A stretch of 64,000 bases of DNA from Acidimicrobiales bacterium (GCA_041394245.1 JAWKIR010000003.1:124001-188000), one strand, 5' to 3'; positions 8,574 to 17,578 are shown, counted from the stretch's first letter. Program-made: numbers and translations. Notes: generated from the letters alone by a model not told the origin.

Positions 8574-10862
8574 TCAGGCGTCGGCGACGAGAGCGGTGAG
8601 GATGGCGAGTTCGATCTCGCGCTGGTGGGCGATGTCGGTGACCTTCTGACCGTCGGAGTCGAGCACGTAGAACGCATCGACCACGTCGTCGCCGAGGGTC
8701 TGGACCTTCGCCGTGTAGATGTCGAGATCGAGGTCGGCGATCGCCCGCGTGACCCGGTAGAGGACGCCGATCGAGTCGGGTCCACGGACCTCGAGCACGG
8801 TGTAGGACGACGACATCTCGTTGTCGATGATGACCTGGGGGTCGATCAGCACCGCCGTGGTGGCTCGCTGGTAGCGATAGTTGCGGGCGCGTTGGATGAG
8901 CCGGGCCCGGATGGCCACACGGCCGCGCAACGCCCGCCGCACGTCCTCCTCGACCTGCTTCGGTCGCTCGTCGAGTCCGATGCCGCCGCCGACCCGCAGC
9001 ACCTCGAGGGCACGGTCGTCCTCGGTGTGGAGCTGTGCCTCGAGGATCTCGACGCCGTGCAGGGCGAGGGCACCGGCGACCCGGGAGAACGTGCCCCGCC
9101 GGTTCTCGGTCATGACCGTGAGCTCATGGCCCACGAGTTCGACGTGCTCCACGCCGGTCCGGAGCCGGGCGAGCAGCTCGTCGGACGGGAACACCGACGG
9201 GATGACCCTTCCGCCGGTCTGGATGAAGTGACTGGCCCGTTCGACCAGGTCGCTGACCAGGCCGGCCTTCCAGCTGTTCCACGCCGAGTTGCTCGTGGCG
9301 ATGGAGTCGGCCTCGGTGAGCGCACCGAGCAGTTCGAGCGTGTTGACCGAGTCGATCTCCTCGGCGACGAAGCGGATCGTGTCCTCGTCCTCGAGATCAC
9401 GGCGACTGGCGACATCGGGCAACAGCAGGTGGTGTCGCACGAGCACCGCGAGCACGTCGACGTCGGCCGGCGGGTAGCCCATGCGGGTGCCGATCCGGCG
9501 CACGAGGTCGATGCCCACTTCGGAGTGGTCTCCCGGGTAGCCCTTGCCGATGTCGTGGAACAACCCGCCGAGGACGAGCAGGTCCGGTCGCTCGACCCGA
9601 TCGGCGATGCGGGCCGCCTCGGCCGCTGCCTCCATGAGGTGACGATCGACCGTGTAGCGGTGATAGGCGTTGCGTTGCGGGCGGCTGCGGTTCGGCGCCC
9701 ACTCGGGGATCAGGCGCGACAAGAGGTCGACCTGGTCGAGCGCTTCGAGAGTGCGGATCGCATCGTGCCCGAGCAGGAGGAGATCGACCAGGACGTCGCG
9801 TGCCTCGTCCGGCCAGGGGTCAGGAAGGTTCGGGCTCTCGTCGGCGAGACGGTCGAGCACGGAGCGCTCGATGAACGCATCCTCCTTGGCGGCGAAGTAG
9901 GCGATGCGGAAGGGAAGGACCGGATCGCTCGCCACGGGCGCGTGGTCGTCGAGCAGCAATGTCTCATCGACGATGCGGATTCCGTGCCCGAGATCGCGGA
10001 CCTTGCTGCGCCAGCGACGACGGGTCGACCGCAGGTGCATGCGGTGCAGCACGGCGTCGGTGATCCAGGCAACCGTTCGCGCCGCCTGGGCGATGTCGGC
10101 CATCAGGTCGTCGGCGTCGCCGTAGCCGAGCGCAGCGGCCACCTCGTCCTGGTCCTGCAGGAGCAACTGGTTCGAGTGCCGGCCGGTCGACCGGTGGAGC
10201 TCGACGCGCGCCGACAGGAGCGCATCGTGGGGACCCACCAGGCCCTGACGCTCGGACTCCTCCATCAGGCCGTCGTCGGCGAGATCGATCCAGTGCAGGG
10301 CATGGACGTCGCGCAGTCCACCGCGTGAGAGCTTCAGGTCGGGTTCGAGCAGGAACGCCACCTCGCCTGCCTCGGCGTGGCGTTGACGCGTCCCCTCCGA
10401 CAGGAGGTTGAGCATCTTGTCGGCGTTGGAACGCCACTGGGCCCGAGACCTGGCCGCGAGTTCGGTGACCAGCTTCTCCTCACCCCCGATCAGCCGGATG
10501 TCGAGCAGCGACGTCGCCGTGTCGAGATCACCGGCCGCGAGATCGAGCGCCTCGTCGATCGTGCGGACGGCGTGGCCGAGCTTCATGCCACTGTCCCAGA
10601 TCGGGTACCAGATGTTCTCCGCCACCTCGGCGACATGGCCCGAGCCGTTGTGGATCAACAGGAGGTCGAGGTCGGAGCCCATGCTCAGATCTCCGCGGCC
10701 GTAGCCGCCGACGGCGGCGAGGGCGACCCCGCGCATCTCTCCCACGCCGCCGACCACCGATTGCAACCACGCGTCGATCTCCGCGGTGTAGGCCCGCGAC
10801 AACGCCGTGCCGATCAGGGAGGAATCGGCGAGAACCGCCGACGTTGCCGGAATGCTGCTCAT
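8574..10862 (-). CDS. glnD: bifunctional PII uridylyltransferase/uridylyl-removing enzyme
   Basis: A 762-residue GlnD. The nucleotidyltransferase motif GGYGRGDLSMGSDLDLL (52-68) carries the metal-binding Asp pair, the HD domain has FHDIGKG (435-441), and two ACT domains follow (about 581-650 and 688-755), which bind glutamine. GlnD modifies the PII signal protein according to glutamine level; in actinobacteria the modification is often adenylylation. ATG 10862 has GGAGGT just upstream and is preferred to the open extension. It lies 92 nt downstream of amt, but no glnB/glnK gene intervenes, which is unusual for actinobacteria. Confidence 0.93.
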   Translation of the reverse strand: MSSIPATSAVLADSSLIGTALSRAYTAEIDAWLQSVVGGVGEMRGVALAAVGGYGRGDLSMGSDLDLLLIHNGSGHVAEVAENIWYPIWDSGMKLGHAVRTIDEALDLAAGDLDTATSLLDIRLIGGEEKLVTELAARSRAQWRSNADKMLNLLSEGTRQRHAEAGEVAFLLEPDLKLSRGGLRDVHALHWIDLADDGLMEESERQGLVGPHDALLSARVELHRSTGRHSNQLLLQDQDEVAAALGYGDADDLMADIAQAARTVAWITDAVLHRMHLRSTRRRWRSKVRDLGHGIRIVDETLLLDDHAPVASDPVLPFRIAYFAAKEDAFIERSVLDRLADESPNLPDPWPDEARDVLVDLLLLGHDAIRTLEALDQVDLLSRLIPEWAPNRSRPQRNAYHRYTVDRHLMEAAAEAARIADRVERPDLLVLGGLFHDIGKGYPGDHSEVGIDLVRRIGTRMGYPPADVDVLAVLVRHHLLLPDVASRRDLEDEDTIRFVAEEIDSVNTLELLGALTEADSIATSNSAWNSWKAGLVSDLVERASHFIQTGGRVIPSVFPSDELLARLRTGVEHVELVGHELTVMTENRRGTFSRVAGALALHGVEILEAQLHTEDDRALEVLRVGGGIGLDERPKQVEEDVRRALRGRVAIRARLIQRARNYRYQRATTAVLIDPQVIIDNEMSSSYTVLEVRGPDSIGVLYRVTRAIADLDLDIYTAKVQTLGDDVVDAFYVLDSDGQKVTDIAHQREIELAILTALVADA

Positions 10863-10901
10863 GCGACCTCCAGTGTCGCCCATCCGCACCCCCAACCCGC
10901 C

Positions 10902-10955
10902 ACACCGGTGTCAGACACCCGCTACACCGGTGTCAGACACCCGCTACACCGGTGT
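10902..10955. repeat. three 22-bp repeats carrying overlapping palindromes, amt-glnD gap
   Basis: ACACCGGTGT, a perfect 10-bp palindrome, occurs at 10902-10911, 10924-10933 and 10946-10955, exactly 22 bp apart (two helical turns). The linkers create a second palindrome, GGTGTC-A-GACACC, between copies. The last copy ends on the amt stop codon. The array fills most of the amt-glnD gap, where a glnB gene would be expected. It could be a multi-site operator or an mRNA processing/attenuation structure; no function is known to me. Confidence 0.8.
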
Positions 10956-12157
10956 CAGTCGAGGTAGGCGGTCTCGGCGTGCTGGGTCTGGTCGAGGCCG
11001 GTGATCTCGTCCTCGTCGCTGACCCGGATGCCCATCGTTGCATCGAGCACCTTGGCGATGGCGAAGGTCACGACGAACGAGAAGACGAGCACCGAGACGA
11101 TGGCCAGGACCTGGCTGACGACGAGGGCGCCGTCACCGAAGAAGAGCCCGTCGACGCCGTTGATACGCGAGTCGGCGAAGAAGCCGAGGAGGACACCGCC
11201 GACGATGCCACCGACCATGTGGACGCCGACGACGTCGAGCGAATCGTCGTAGCCGTACTTGGTCTTGAGCTGGATGGCGAAGTAGCAGCACACCGACGCG
11301 ACGAACCCGAAGATGATCGGTGACAATCCGCCGACGTAGCCAGCGGCCGGCGTGATCGCGACGAGGCCGGCGACGACACCGGACGCGCCGCCCAGTGTGG
11401 TCGCATGACCGTCACGCAGCCGCTCGATCGCGAGCCAGCCGATCATCCCCGCAGCTGCGGCCACGAACGTGTTGAGCAGCGCCTGTACTGCGACGCCGTC
11501 GGCGGCCCCGGACGAACCGGCGTTGAAGCCGAACCACCCGAACCAGAGGATCCCGGCACCGATCATGACCATGGTCAGGTTGTGCGGCGGCATGGCGGTG
11601 TGGGGCCAGTCCTTCCGCCTCCCGAGAACGAGCACGACCGCGAGGGCGGCAACGCCGGCGTTGATGTGGATGGCGGTCCCGCCGGCGAAGTCGATCGCCG
11701 CCGGGTCGAGCTTCGAGTGGTGCCACCCGGTGTAGACCCAGTAGGTGACCGGTGTGTAGACGAGGATCGACCACAACGGGACGAAGACGGCCCAGGCCGA
11801 GAACTTCATGCGATCGGCGACCGCACCCGAGATGAGAGCCGGAGTGATCGCCGCGAAGGTCATGAAGAACGCAACGCGGATGAGCGACTCCGGATTGCCG
11901 GTGAGGTCCTTCAAGCCCGCCGCATCGAAGTTGCCGATGATGGCTTCGAGCCCGTCACCATCGCCGCTGTTGCCCAGCGAGTAGGTGAACAAGACCCACA
12001 GCAGCGGCACGATGCCCAGGCAGTAGGTGTTCATGTTCAGCATGTTCAGCACGTTCTTCGAACGCACCATGCCGCCGTAGAACAGCGCCAGGCCCGGCAC
12101 CATGAACACGACGAGCGCCGTGGAGATCAACATCCACGCGATATCGCCTGATTCCAT
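10955..12157 (-). CDS. amt: ammonium transporter (Amt family)
   Basis: A 400-residue inner-membrane ammonium channel with about eleven helices. Landmarks are FYGGMVRSKNVLN at the first periplasmic loop, the pore block DFAGGTAIHINAG with a pore His, GWFGFNAGS and the second pore His region VVGVHMVGG. It imports ammonium at low external concentration. ATG 12157 has GGAGGAAT 7 nt upstream, so it is a leadered message. The promoter region carries a GlnR-like operator. glnD follows on the same strand. Confidence 0.95.
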   Translation of the reverse strand: MESGDIAWMLISTALVVFMVPGLALFYGGMVRSKNVLNMLNMNTYCLGIVPLLWVLFTYSLGNSGDGDGLEAIIGNFDAAGLKDLTGNPESLIRVAFFMTFAAITPALISGAVADRMKFSAWAVFVPLWSILVYTPVTYWVYTGWHHSKLDPAAIDFAGGTAIHINAGVAALAVVLVLGRRKDWPHTAMPPHNLTMVMIGAGILWFGWFGFNAGSSGAADGVAVQALLNTFVAAAAGMIGWLAIERLRDGHATTLGGASGVVAGLVAITPAAGYVGGLSPIIFGFVASVCCYFAIQLKTKYGYDDSLDVVGVHMVGGIVGGVLLGFFADSRINGVDGLFFGDGALVVSQVLAIVSVLVFSFVVTFAIAKVLDATMGIRVSDEDEITGLDQTQHAETAYLD

Positions 12158-12223
12158 CTCAATTCCTCCCCCCGTCGACGCGGGGTCTCCGCGATCGAAC
12201 AGGGGGCAACGTACGGAGCGACT

Positions 12224-12261
12224 GTTTCGAGAGTGTTTCGCCAGACTGATGCGTGTGTTAC
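12224..12261 (-). promoter_or_regulatory. GlnR-like four-site operator upstream of amt
   Basis: Read toward amt the region is GTAAC-N6-ATCAG-N6-GAAAC-N6-GAAAC, four pentamers at exact 11-bp spacing. The GlnR consensus is an a-site GTnAC, six bases, then a b-site GAAAC, often doubled at the same spacing as at Streptomyces glnA and amtB. The first a-site and last b-site are perfect, the second a-site has one mismatch, and the first b-site is poor. A -10-like TACGTT (12208-12213) lies 10 nt beyond the last site, as expected for an activator. Confidence 0.7.
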
Positions 12262-12282
12262 ATCGTCTCGGCAAGGTCCCGT

Positions 12283-13032
12283 CTAATAGGGCCAGTCCCG
12301 GCTGTGGTGGCCCAAGATCCGCGTCAGCGAATACAGCTTTGCCGTCAGCAAGATCTTGATGGCGACGTTGCGGACGAACCACGGAAGTTGCAGCGCTTGA
12401 CGCCCGAAATCGACCACTCGCTCCGACGACGTCAGGTGCTCGCGCCGGTACTCGGCCATCGACTGCGAACGACCCACATAGCGCCACTCGCCCCCCACGA
12501 AGGTGGTCGTCATCAGCGCCAAGGTGACCCCGATCGAACTGAACGAGTCGTGGATCAGCATCGTGCCGCCACCCGACACCCGGTTGCCCCACTCGACGAT
12601 GTCGGCTCGGGCCGGACCGAAACGATGAGCACCGTCGATGTAGAGCAGATCGATCTCGCCGTCGACGTCGTCGAGGGCGTCGTCGCTCATCTTGCGCACA
12701 TGGGTGACCCGATCACGGACACCGGCGTCGGTCAGGTTGCGGTTGTAGACCGTGTGGTCGTCGTCGCCACGTTCCTGGTCGGCTGCGATCTCCTGTGGTC
12801 CGCGATCGCTACCGGCGTGGGGGTCGATCGACACGATCTCGATGCCGTCGGCCGCAGCCGAGGCCAACACGATCAGGGAGCGACCGCGAAAACTCCCGAT
12901 CTCGACGATGCGGGTACCGGGCCCGAGGTCGCTCGCCCGGTCGTGGAGACGTCGGGCCTGGTCGTCGGTCATCCATCCTTCGACGTCGGCGACCCGGGCG
13001 AGAACGTCGGAGAAGGAGCGGCGGTCGGTCAC
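12283..13032 (-). CDS. class I SAM-dependent methyltransferase (Methyltransf_24 type)
   Basis: A 249-residue Rossmann-fold methyltransferase: motif I IVEIGSFRGRS (43-53), the post-I acidic residue in IVSIDPHAG, and IDLLYIDGAH for motif IV. This form is common in glycan and O-methyltransferase gene sets. The hydrophobic C-terminal stretch may associate with the membrane. GTG 13032 follows TAGGCT (13041-13046) by 8 nt, suggesting a leaderless transcript. The substrate is unknown. Confidence 0.82.
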   Translation of the reverse strand: MTDRRSFSDVLARVADVEGWMTDDQARRLHDRASDLGPGTRIVEIGSFRGRSLIVLASAAADGIEIVSIDPHAGSDRGPQEIAADQERGDDDHTVYNRNLTDAGVRDRVTHVRKMSDDALDDVDGEIDLLYIDGAHRFGPARADIVEWGNRVSGGGTMLIHDSFSSIGVTLALMTTTFVGGEWRYVGRSQSMAEYRREHLTSSERVVDFGRQALQLPWFVRNVAIKILLTAKLYSLTRILGHHSRDWPY

Positions 13033-13068
13033 GAGGCAGGAGCCTATCGAGGCCCGGAGAACGAGGCG

Positions 13069-13365
13069 TCAGGAGAGGAGCTCGGCCGCCCGGCGGAACA
13101 CCTTCGAGCGCGGCAACGCATCGACGCAGCCGGCGGCGAGCGCCGCCCGGAGCGCGTCGGTGTCGACATGCGCACCGTAGGCGACCACCGGTGGGCCGAG
13201 CGCCACCACGTCGGCGGGGTCGAGACCTGTCGCGAGGTCGAGCAGGATCAGTGTCGCGCCGACGAGTTCCGGCCCCGCGAGCGAACGCACCACGACGACG
13301 TCGGGCAGCGCCGCCCGAAACCGGCTGCCGTCCATCAGGTCACGGGTGACCACGACGGCGCTCAT
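13069..13365 (-). CDS. stand-alone receiver-like (CheY-fold) small protein
   Basis: A 98-residue protein with the alternating beta-alpha pattern of a response-regulator receiver: acidic Asp9 at the end of strand 1, Asp43 in LILLDLATG at the phospho-acceptor position, VVAYGAH for strand 4 and Lys88 near the C-terminus. The Thr/Ser after strand 4 is Ala, and only one acid is seen at strand 1, so phosphorylation is doubtful. There is no output domain. It overlaps the upstream gene by ATGA. The family call is inference from pattern only. Confidence 0.55.
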   Translation of the reverse strand: MSAVVVTRDLMDGSRFRAALPDVVVVRSLAGPELVGATLILLDLATGLDPADVVALGPPVVAYGAHVDTDALRAALAAGCVDALPRSKVFRRAAELLS

Positions 13366-13829
13366 CGGTCGAGCTCCCGACGACGACGGAGGTGCACATG
13401 GGCACGCGCCGCACCCCACAGGAGGCCGGGTTCGTGCAGGGTCGGGTCGATGTCGGCGAATGACGCAGGACCGAACCCGAACAGATCGTCCGGGAAGGCG
13501 CGCACGTCGAACTCGTCACGTGGGGGCGGCACCGCGCGACGGTCGACGAGGAGCCGGGTGATCCCGCCCGTCGCCGCCCGAATCGCGGCCAGCGGATTGC
13601 CGGCGCCCGCATCGACGTCGGCCGAGAGGACCCGGCGGAGCTCCGGCACGAGCGCGTCCATCGTGTCGGAGATTGCCGCCTCGAGCTGGTCCGATGCCAG
13701 GTCGGGAGCCACCGTCGACGCGCACCGGTGCAACCACTCGGGCACCAGCCGTTCGAGCAACCCCGTGAGTTCGCGGGCGATCGCCGCCAATCGTGCCTCG
13801 TCGTCGGCGAGTGTCGGCTCGGCGGTCAC
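13362..13829 (-). CDS. conserved-looking protein, 155 aa, unknown function
   Basis: A mostly helical, Ala/Leu/Arg-rich cytosolic protein with no membrane span or recognised motif; the C-terminal third has FDVRAFPDDLFGFGP and ends in a basic stretch. GTG 13829 is supported by TAGTAT (13837-13842) 7 nt upstream, so it is probably leaderless. It is divergent from hyuA with only 15 nt between the two start codons and coupled by ATGA to the receiver-like gene. I do not recognise the family. Confidence 0.6.
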   Translation of the reverse strand: MTAEPTLADDEARLAAIARELTGLLERLVPEWLHRCASTVAPDLASDQLEAAISDTMDALVPELRRVLSADVDAGAGNPLAAIRAATGGITRLLVDRRAVPPPRDEFDVRAFPDDLFGFGPASFADIDPTLHEPGLLWGAARAHVHLRRRRELDR

Positions 13830-13845
13830 GGGAGGAATACTACGG
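13829..13845. promoter_or_regulatory. 15-nt divergent start region used by two genes
   Basis: Between GTG 13829 (minus) and GTG 13845 (plus), the minus strand reads TAGTAT, the -10 of the leaderless minus gene, while the plus strand reads GGAGG (13831-13835), a Shine-Dalgarno site for hyuA. The two signals abut almost base to base. Hence hyuA transcription must begin inside the divergent gene. Confidence 0.5.
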
Positions 13846-15971
13846 TGACCGAGGTGACCGTCGTTCCGACCGATGCAGTTCCCCGGGGTCGAGGGCCTCT
13901 GACCGCGAGTCCCCGGATCGGCGCCGATGTCGGCGGCACGTTCACCGACATCGTCATCGAATCGGCCGGCGCGCTGCATTCGACGAAGCTGCTGACCACC
14001 CACGACGCACCCGAGCGCGCCATCCTCGAGGGGATCGCCCGCGTGGCCGCCGACACCGGGATCGATCTGCACGATGTGGCCCAGATCATCCACGGAACGA
14101 CGCTCGCCACCAACGCGCTGATCGAGCGACGCGGTGCTTCGACCGCACTGGTCACCACCGCGGGCTTCCGCGACGTCATCGAGACACGGACCGAGAGCCG
14201 GTTCGAGCAGTACGACCTCGACATCGTGCTCCCGCGTCCACTCATCGAGCGCAAGGACCGTTTCGTGGTCACCGAGCGACTCGATGCCCGCGGCGACGTG
14301 CTCGTCCCCTTCGACGATGCCGGCGCCCACGAGATCATCGAGCGGATCGCAGCCGGCGGTTACGAGGCCGTTGCCGTCGGGTTCCTCCACAGCTACCGCA
14401 ATCCGGTCCATGAGCAACGCTTCCGCGACCTGCTGCGGACCGAGCTCCCCGACGTCGCCGTGTCGATCAGCAGCGAGGTCTCACCCCAGATGCGGGAGTA
14501 CGAGCGGTTCAACACCGCGTGCGCGAACGCCTACGTGCAGCCCCTCATGGCCTCGTATCTGGTCCGTCTGCGTGACCAGCTCCGTGATCGCGGCGCCGCC
14601 TGCCCACTCCACCTGATCCACTCGGGCGGCGGCCTGATCGATGTCGAGACCGCGGCTGCGTTCCCCGTGCGCCTCGTCGAGTCCGGGCCCGCCGGCGGCG
14701 CGATCTTCGCCGCCGACCTCGCCCGACGCTACGGCCGCGACCGCATCGTGTCGTTCGACATGGGCGGCACCACGGCGAAGATCAGCCTGATCGAGGATTT
14801 CACGCCACAGACGGCCAAGACCTTCGAGGTCGACCGCACCGCCCGGTTCAAGAAGGGCAGCGGCATGCCGATCTCGATCCCGGTCATCGACATGATCGAG
14901 ATCGGCGCCGGCGGCGGTTCGATCGCCGGCGTCGACAGCCTCGGGAGGATCCGCATCGGCCCGCGCAGCGCCGGCAGCGAGCCCGGGCCGGCCGCCTACG
15001 ACCTCGGCGGCACCGAACCGACGGTCACCGACGCCAACCTCGAACTGGGACGACTGCACCCCGAGACGTTCGGCGCCTCCGACATCACGCTCTCGCCGCC
15101 GCAGGCCCGCGAGGCGATCGACCGGCACGTCGCCGCGCCACTGGGGATGAACGCTCACCTCGCCGCGGTCGGGATCATCGAGGTCGTCGACGAGAACATG
15201 ACCAACGCGGCCCGAGTCCACGCGGTGGAGAACGGCAAGGACCTCGCCGGTTGCTCGATGATCGCCTTCGGTGGTGGCGCACCGCTCCACGCGGCCCGGC
15301 TGCTCGACAAGCTGGGCCTCGACGAGCTGATCGTGCCGCCCGGCGCGGGCGTGGGTTCCGCCATCGGGTTCCTGCGGGCACCCTTCAGCTACGAGGCGAT
15401 CCGCAGCTTCTACACCACCACCGCCGACTTCGACCTCGACGGTGCCACCCGAGTGCTGGCCGAACTCACCGACGAGGCCCGTTCGTTCGTCCGCGCCGGC
15501 ACCGACGCCGAGCTCACCGTCCAGAGCCAGGTGGCGATGCGCTACAAGGGTCAGGGCTGGGAGATCCCGGTGACCATCGACGTCGAGGCGTTCGGCCCCG
15601 AGACGCTGGCCCACGCGTTCACCGAGGCATACATCGAACACTTCGGTCGGGCCATCGACGCCGTGGTGATCGAGATCGTGAGCTGGGCCGTCCGGGTCGC
15701 CTCGGTCAGCGCGACGCCCGACCCGATCGATCTCACCACCGCCCACGTCGTCGACCACGAGCCTGCGCGACGCCGCCTCGTCCACGACCCGACCATCGGC
15801 GACGACGTCGACACCGCCATCGTGCGGCGCGACGACCTGACAGTCGGCACACGGGTGGTCGGGCCGGCCGTCATCGTCGAAGAGCAGACGACCACGGTGC
15901 TCGCGAGCCATCACCACGCGGTGGTGCAACCCGACGGATCCCTGCTCGTGACGAGGAACGGCGGCCGATGA
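13845..15971 (+). CDS. hyuA: hydantoinase/oxoprolinase subunit A (HyuA family)
   Basis: A 708-residue ATP-dependent ring-opening amidase subunit. The actin-like nucleotide fold begins IGADVGGTFTDIVIES, followed by IHGTTLATNALIERRGA and the later FDMGGTTAKISL phosphate loop; AFGGGAPLHAARL is near the C-terminal third. Family members hydrolyse N-methylhydantoin, 5-oxoproline or acetophenone carboxyl-type substrates together with HyuB. The ATG/GTG choice is uncertain by a few codons. It leads a tightly overlapping run with hyuB, a TPP enzyme and livHMGF. Confidence 0.88.
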   Translation: MTEVTVVPTDAVPRGRGPLTASPRIGADVGGTFTDIVIESAGALHSTKLLTTHDAPERAILEGIARVAADTGIDLHDVAQIIHGTTLATNALIERRGASTALVTTAGFRDVIETRTESRFEQYDLDIVLPRPLIERKDRFVVTERLDARGDVLVPFDDAGAHEIIERIAAGGYEAVAVGFLHSYRNPVHEQRFRDLLRTELPDVAVSISSEVSPQMREYERFNTACANAYVQPLMASYLVRLRDQLRDRGAACPLHLIHSGGGLIDVETAAAFPVRLVESGPAGGAIFAADLARRYGRDRIVSFDMGGTTAKISLIEDFTPQTAKTFEVDRTARFKKGSGMPISIPVIDMIEIGAGGGSIAGVDSLGRIRIGPRSAGSEPGPAAYDLGGTEPTVTDANLELGRLHPETFGASDITLSPPQAREAIDRHVAAPLGMNAHLAAVGIIEVVDENMTNAARVHAVENGKDLAGCSMIAFGGGAPLHAARLLDKLGLDELIVPPGAGVGSAIGFLRAPFSYEAIRSFYTTTADFDLDGATRVLAELTDEARSFVRAGTDAELTVQSQVAMRYKGQGWEIPVTIDVEAFGPETLAHAFTEAYIEHFGRAIDAVVIEIVSWAVRVASVSATPDPIDLTTAHVVDHEPARRRLVHDPTIGDDVDTAIVRRDDLTVGTRVVGPAVIVEEQTTTVLASHHHAVVQPDGSLLVTRNGGR

Positions 15972-17578
15972 GCACGCGCGAACTCCACTACCAGGTGATG
16001 TGGAACCGGCTGATCTCGATCGTCGAGGAGCAAGCGGTGACCCTCGTCCGCACCGCGTTCTCGACCTCCGTGCGCGAAGCCGGAGATCTCAGCGCGGGCG
16101 TGTTCGACCGCGAAGGCCGGATGATCGCCCAGGCCGTCACCGGCACTCCGGGCCACGTCAACACAATGGCAGCGGCGGTCGCCCATTTCATCGACGACAT
16201 CGGCCCGGAACGCATCCACCCCGGCGATGTCTATGTCACCAACGACCCGTGGAAGGGCACCGGCCACCTCCACGACATCACCGTGTGCACACCGGTCTTC
16301 CACCGCGGCGCCCTGATCGGGTTCTTCGCATCGACGGCGCACGTGGTCGATGTCGGCGGTCGCGGCTACGGACCCGACGCCCACGAGGTCTACGAGGAGG
16401 GCATCCGGATCCCGATCATGAAGTGGGCCGAGCGGGGCACGCTCAACGACGACCTGGTGCTGATCATCCGCAACAACGTCCGCGAAGCCGATCAGGTGGT
16501 CGGCGACATCCACGGATTGGCCGCCTGCAACGAGACCGGCCGCCGCCGTCTCGTCTCGATGCTCGACGAGTTCGACCTGCCCGACCTCGACGACGTCGCC
16601 GCGTTCGTCTTCGACCGGACCCGCCGAGCCACGCTCGGGGCGCTCGCCTCGGTGCCGGGGGGGACCTACCGCAACGAGATGACGGTCGACGGCTACGACC
16701 ACGCGTTGACCCTCGCGGTGACGCTCACCGTCGACGACAGCAGCATGCACGCCGATTTCACCGGCACCTCCCCGATCAGCGCGTTCGGTATCAACGTGCC
16801 GCTCACCTACGCGCAGGCCTATTTCACCTACGGGATGCTCGTGGCCCTTGCCCCGGAGCTGCCCAACAATTACGCCTCGCTGGCTCCGTTCACCGTCTCG
16901 GCCCCACCCGGCGTGATCCTCAACGCCCAGCACCCCGACCCGGTCGCGGTGCGTCACGTCATCGGCCACTTCGTGACCGATCTGTGCCTCGGGGCACTCG
17001 CCGAGGCACTCCCCGGGGTCGTTCCCGCGGAAGGAGCGGGCGCGCTGTGGAACTTCCAGGCGAGCGCCCGCAGCGCCTCCGCGACCGATCCCCGACCTCC
17101 GGTCGAGATCCTGATGTTCAACAGCGGCGGCACCGGTGCGCGGCCCACTCTCGACGGCCTGTCGGCCACTGCGTTCCCGTCCGGCGTGCGGACGATGTCG
17201 GCCGAAGCGACCGAACAGGTCGGTCCGATCATCGTCTGGATCAAGGAGCTCCGGCCCGACTCGGGGGGTGTCGGCCGACAACGTGGTGGCCTCGGCCAGA
17301 TCATCGAGGTGGGGCCGGCCGAGGGCTATCAATTCGAGTTCTCCGCCATGTTCGATCGTGTCGACAACCCGGCCCGCGGCCGCCACGGCGGCGGCGACGG
17401 AGCGCCGGGAAAGGTCGAACTCGATGACGGCACCCCCTTCGCGACCAAGGGAAGGCAGACCGTGCCGGCCGATCGCCGTCTCGTCATGCACCTCCCGGGC
17501 GGCGGCGGATTCGGCGATCCGGCCGAGCGCGACCCGGCCGCCGTCACCGACGATCGCGCGCAGGGCTACATCACGTGA
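15968..17578 (+). CDS. hyuB: hydantoinase/oxoprolinase subunit B (HyuB family)
   Basis: A 536-residue partner of HyuA, starting at an ATG that overlaps the hyuA stop (ATGA). Family landmarks include DREGRMIAQAVTGTPGHVN, VYVTNDPWKGTGHLHD, the glycine block FNSGGTGARP and, near the end, RRLVMHLPGGGGFGDP. The pair makes up the whole cyclic-amide hydrolase. The specific substrate cannot be read from sequence; the adjacent branched-chain amino-acid-type transporter suggests an imported amino-acid-like ring. Confidence 0.9.
   Translation: MSTRELHYQVMWNRLISIVEEQAVTLVRTAFSTSVREAGDLSAGVFDREGRMIAQAVTGTPGHVNTMAAAVAHFIDDIGPERIHPGDVYVTNDPWKGTGHLHDITVCTPVFHRGALIGFFASTAHVVDVGGRGYGPDAHEVYEEGIRIPIMKWAERGTLNDDLVLIIRNNVREADQVVGDIHGLAACNETGRRRLVSMLDEFDLPDLDDVAAFVFDRTRRATLGALASVPGGTYRNEMTVDGYDHALTLAVTLTVDDSSMHADFTGTSPISAFGINVPLTYAQAYFTYGMLVALAPELPNNYASLAPFTVSAPPGVILNAQHPDPVAVRHVIGHFVTDLCLGALAEALPGVVPAEGAGALWNFQASARSASATDPRPPVEILMFNSGGTGARPTLDGLSATAFPSGVRTMSAEATEQVGPIIVWIKELRPDSGGVGRQRGGLGQIIEVGPAEGYQFEFSAMFDRVDNPARGRHGGGDGAPGKVELDDGTPFATKGRQTVPADRRLVMHLPGGGGFGDPAERDPAAVTDDRAQGYIT

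Noticed and set aside
8442..10328. 628-residue plus-strand frame over the NUDIX and glnD region
   Set aside because: Antisense to glnD, which has full GlnD domains; the frame has no motif or ribosome site.
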